Source of the DNA: Actinomycetota bacterium
GTDB taxonomy: Bacteria; Actinomycetota; Thermoleophilia; Solirubrobacterales; Solirubrobacteraceae
Direction of reading: 5' to 3'
NCBI GenBank assembly: GCA_019348435.1
Contig: JAHWJM010000095.1
Span: forward strand, 1-8,526
DNA length: 8,526 nt
The position numbers were made by a program, and so were the translations under genes. The number at the start of each line of letters is the position of its first letter. The stretch's first letter is position 1. Of this stretch, positions 6,624 to 8,526 are shown in pieces. The notes below the pieces were generated by a model. It made no database searches. It saw only the letters and a list, made by a program, of their open reading frames with translations, and was not told where the DNA came from.

Positions 6624-6636
6624 GGCCACACCGGTC

Positions 6637-7833
6637 GTGCGCGTGCTCGTGCTCAACAATCACTGGCGGGCGTCGGGCGGAGCCGAGACGGTCGCGATGC
6701 AGACGAGGCGCCTGCTCGAGCGCGCCGGTCACGACGTCGTCACCTTCGCTGTGGGTCAGGCCGACGACGGGCCGCGCCCCCATCCCGGAGGCACGACCGG
6801 CGCCCGCGCGGGCGGCCCGCTCAAGGGAATCTGGTCGCTCGACGCGTTCCGCCGCCTCCTACGGCTGCTCGACGCGCGGCCGATCGACGTCGCGCACGCC
6901 CACAACGTCTACGAGGGGCTCACGCTGTCGGTCCTCGACGCACTCGAGCGCCGCCGCGTGCCGACCGTCCTGACGGTCCACGACTACCGGCCGGTGTGCC
7001 CCAACGGCGTCCTGCGCCGTCCGGACGGCGAGCGCTGCGTCCGCTGCGCCGCCGCGGGCCCGCCCCTGTGGCCGGCGGTGCGCCACCGCTGCGTGCGCGG
7101 ATCGGTGCGCCTCAGCGCCGCCGCGGCCGCCGAGGCGTCGCTCAACCGGGTGCGCCGGCGCTACGAGCGGCTGGCTGCGCTGCTCGCCCCGAGCCGCTTT
7201 CTGCGCAACGTGCTTGTCACGGCCGGGCTGCCGGCCGAGCGCATCACCGTCGTGCCCAACGCGGTGCCGCCGGCGCCGCCCGCCGGCGCGCCTCCGCCGG
7301 CCGCGCGGTTCGTGTTCAGCGGGCGGCTGACCGAGGACAAGGGGCTCGACGTCCTGCTCGACGCCGCGGCGCGCCTGCGCGGCGTCGCGCGGATCGCCGT
7401 GCTCGGAACAGGGCGCCGCGAGCAGGCCGTCCGCGCCCGGGTGGCCGCCGAGCGCCTTCCGGTCGACGTGCTCGGCCACGTGTCGCCGGCGCGCGTCGGG
7501 CACGAGCTGTCGCGCAGCACCGCGGCCGTGCTGCCCTCGCTGTGGTACGAGAACTGCCCGCTGGCCATCCTGGAAGCCGCCGCCCGCGGCATTCCGGTCG
7601 TGGCCAGCGACCTCGGCGGGATGCGAGAACTCGTCGAGCACCGCCGGACCGGCCTGCTCGTGGCGGCCGGTGACGCCGATGCGCTGGCGGGGGCCCTGCT
7701 CGGGCTGGCCGACGATGGAGCCTGGTCGCGCGCGCTGGGGGCGCGGGCGCGGGCGCGTGTCGTGGCCCAGCACGGCGAGGACGCGTACCTGGCCGCGATC
7801 ACGGCCGCCTACCGCCAAGCGGCCAGGGCATGA
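6637..7833 (+). CDS. GT4-family glycosyltransferase with a four-cysteine insert
   Basis: A 398-residue GT-B glycosyltransferase. It opens MRVLVLNNHWRASGGAETVA (1-20), including the glycine-rich acceptor loop. It continues DVAHAHNVYEGL (84-95) and TVHDYRPVCPNG (113-124). The donor half has FVFSGRLTEDKG (225-236), AVLGTGRRE (254-262) and the E-x7-E signature YENCPLAILEAAARG (Glu305 and Glu313), then IPVVASDLGG (319-328). Four cysteines at 121, 134, 137 and 152 (C-x12-C-x2-C-x14-C), with a His at 150, sit just after the HDY motif. This pattern recurs in a subgroup of GT4 enzymes and may bind zinc. The GTG at 6637 matches homologous N-termini and has AGGG eleven bases upstream. It diverges from the minus-strand GT4 gene across 41 bp and overlaps the following GT9 gene by ATGA, so the two are co-translated. 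Donor and acceptor are unknown. Confidence 0.93.
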   Translation: MRVLVLNNHWRASGGAETVAMQTRRLLERAGHDVVTFAVGQADDGPRPHPGGTTGARAGGPLKGIWSLDAFRRLLRLLDARPIDVAHAHNVYEGLTLSVLDALERRRVPTVLTVHDYRPVCPNGVLRRPDGERCVRCAAAGPPLWPAVRHRCVRGSVRLSAAAAAEASLNRVRRRYERLAALLAPSRFLRNVLVTAGLPAERITVVPNAVPPAPPAGAPPPAARFVFSGRLTEDKGLDVLLDAAARLRGVARIAVLGTGRREQAVRARVAAERLPVDVLGHVSPARVGHELSRSTAAVLPSLWYENCPLAILEAAARGIPVVASDLGGMRELVEHRRTGLLVAAGDADALAGALLGLADDGAWSRALGARARARVVAQHGEDAYLAAITAAYRQAARA

Positions 7834-8526
7834 CGCCCGAGCTCGACCGCGAGCCTCGCTCGGTCGCCATCGTGCGACTGCGCACCGGCCTGGGAGACCT
7901 GCTCTGCGGCGTGCCGGCCCTGCGCGCGCTGCGCCGCCGCCTGCCCCACGCGACCATCGCGCTCGTGACGTTCGCCGAGATGGCCCAGGTCGTCGCTCGC
8001 CAGGCCGCCTACGTCGACGAGCTGCTCGAGTTCCCCGGCTGGCCGGGCATTCCCGAGCGCCGGCCGCAGGCCGACGGCATCCCGGCGTTCCTCGAGCGCT
8101 CGCGGGCCCGCCGCTTCGATCTGGCCATCCAGGCCTACGGCGGTCGCCCCGCGGCCAACGAGGTCACCGAGAGCCTGGGCGCCCGACGCACCGGGGGCTT
8201 CGCCGCTCCCGGCGCGCGGATGCCCGCGGCGCCCGACCGCTTCATCGCCTATCCCGAGCAGCTGCACGAGGTCGACCGGCATCTCGCCCTGATGGAGCAC
8301 CTGGGCGCGCCGCCGTGCGGAGCCCAGCTCGAGTTCCCCGTCGACGAGCGCGACGAGGAGGAGGCCGCGGCGCGGCGACCGTCGGGGGCCTACGTCGTCC
8401 TGCACCCGGGCGCGACGGCGGCGAGCCGGCGCTGGCCGCCGGAGCGCTTCGCCGCCCTCGGCGACGCCCTCGCCGCCGACGGCCTGCGCGTCGCCGTCAC
8501 CGGGACGCGCCCCGAGCGCCCGCTCA
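7830..8526 (+). CDS. GT9-family (heptosyltransferase-like) glycosyltransferase, N-terminal part
   Basis: The first 232 codons of a gene that runs off the right edge; GT9 enzymes are usually ~320-360 residues, so about two thirds is present. The N-terminal half has SVAIVRLRTGLGDLLCGVPA (11-30): the GLGD loop, with Asp23 in the position of the general base of heptosyltransferases, and the following 'PALRALRRRLPHA' are classic. RFDLAIQAYGG (95-105) follows. The donor half begins with YVVLHPGATAASRRWPPERF (188-207), the 'HPGa....k.WP.e.f' motif of the family, then VAVTGTRPE (221-229), the 'TG...E' segment. The ATG at 7830 overlaps the TGA of the preceding GT4 gene (ATGA), giving an operon with coupled translation. 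Family members transfer heptose in lipopolysaccharide cores, but actinobacterial versions act on other glycans; the sugar cannot be named here. Probably cytosolic or membrane-associated. Confidence 0.88.
   Translation, partial: MTPELDREPRSVAIVRLRTGLGDLLCGVPALRALRRRLPHATIALVTFAEMAQVVARQAAYVDELLEFPGWPGIPERRPQADGIPAFLERSRARRFDLAIQAYGGRPAANEVTESLGARRTGGFAAPGARMPAAPDRFIAYPEQLHEVDRHLALMEHLGAPPCGAQLEFPVDERDEEEAAARRPSGAYVVLHPGATAASRRWPPERFAALGDALAADGLRVAVTGTRPERPL

Noticed and set aside
6859..7818. A 319-codon minus-strand frame opposite the plus-strand GT4 gene.
   Set aside because: Antisense shadow; no domain pattern, while the plus frame has E-x7-E and other GT4 landmarks.
7809..8405. A 198-codon minus-strand frame at the right edge.
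   Set aside because: It is antisense to the GT9 gene, which has both the GLGD and HPGA motifs and an ATGA link to the preceding gene.
1..8526. Possible tRNA genes, insertion sequences, CRISPR arrays or prophage parts.
   Set aside because: By eye I see no cloverleaf-like sequences, transposase motifs, spaced direct repeats or phage genes.

Overview
The window is a very GC-rich stretch in which coding frames are packed with G/C third positions, starts are often GTG, and intergenic gaps are minimal. Together with the gene content this suggests a high-GC actinobacterium. A Thermoleophilia/Solirubrobacter-like genome is a guess from style only, and I cannot place it further from sequence alone. 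No RNA genes, insertion sequences, CRISPR arrays or long repeats are visible, and no gene-free stretch reaches 300 bases.

Layout. The left edge holds the last 42 codons of a VOC/glyoxalase-family protein (+), whose end overlaps by 14 bp the end of a convergent AraC-type regulator (-, 118-852). Next, all on the minus strand and transcribed toward the AraC gene, is a two-gene unit. It consists of a RimK-like ATP-grasp ligase (2584 to 1712) overlapping by 40 bp a dihydropteroate-synthase-fold protein of the FolP2 type (1751 to 918). The DHPS-like protein keeps the TIM-barrel signatures but has altered versions of the canonical active-site loops, so ordinary folate synthesis is doubtful.

From about 2600 to the right edge the window is a glycan-assembly region. 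It contains a two-domain glycosyltransferase (GT-A N-terminal part plus GT-B-like C-terminal part, +, 2601-4286) and a UDP-galactopyranose mutase Glf (-, 5388 to 4225). A GT4 glycosyltransferase (-, 6595 to 5390) lies 1 nt upstream of glf in the same transcription unit. Divergent from it is a second GT4 glycosyltransferase (+, 6637-7833), which overlaps by ATGA a GT9/heptosyltransferase-like enzyme (+, 7830 to the window edge).

Working together. Glf would supply UDP-galactofuranose, and the four glycosyltransferases would build a surface or secreted glycan that probably contains galactofuranose. The ATP-grasp/DHPS-like pair is the least understood part. It sits divergent from a glycosyltransferase with only 16 bp between starts, and could either modify the glycan or precursor or make a pterin-related small molecule. 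That pair is the best candidate here for something undescribed.
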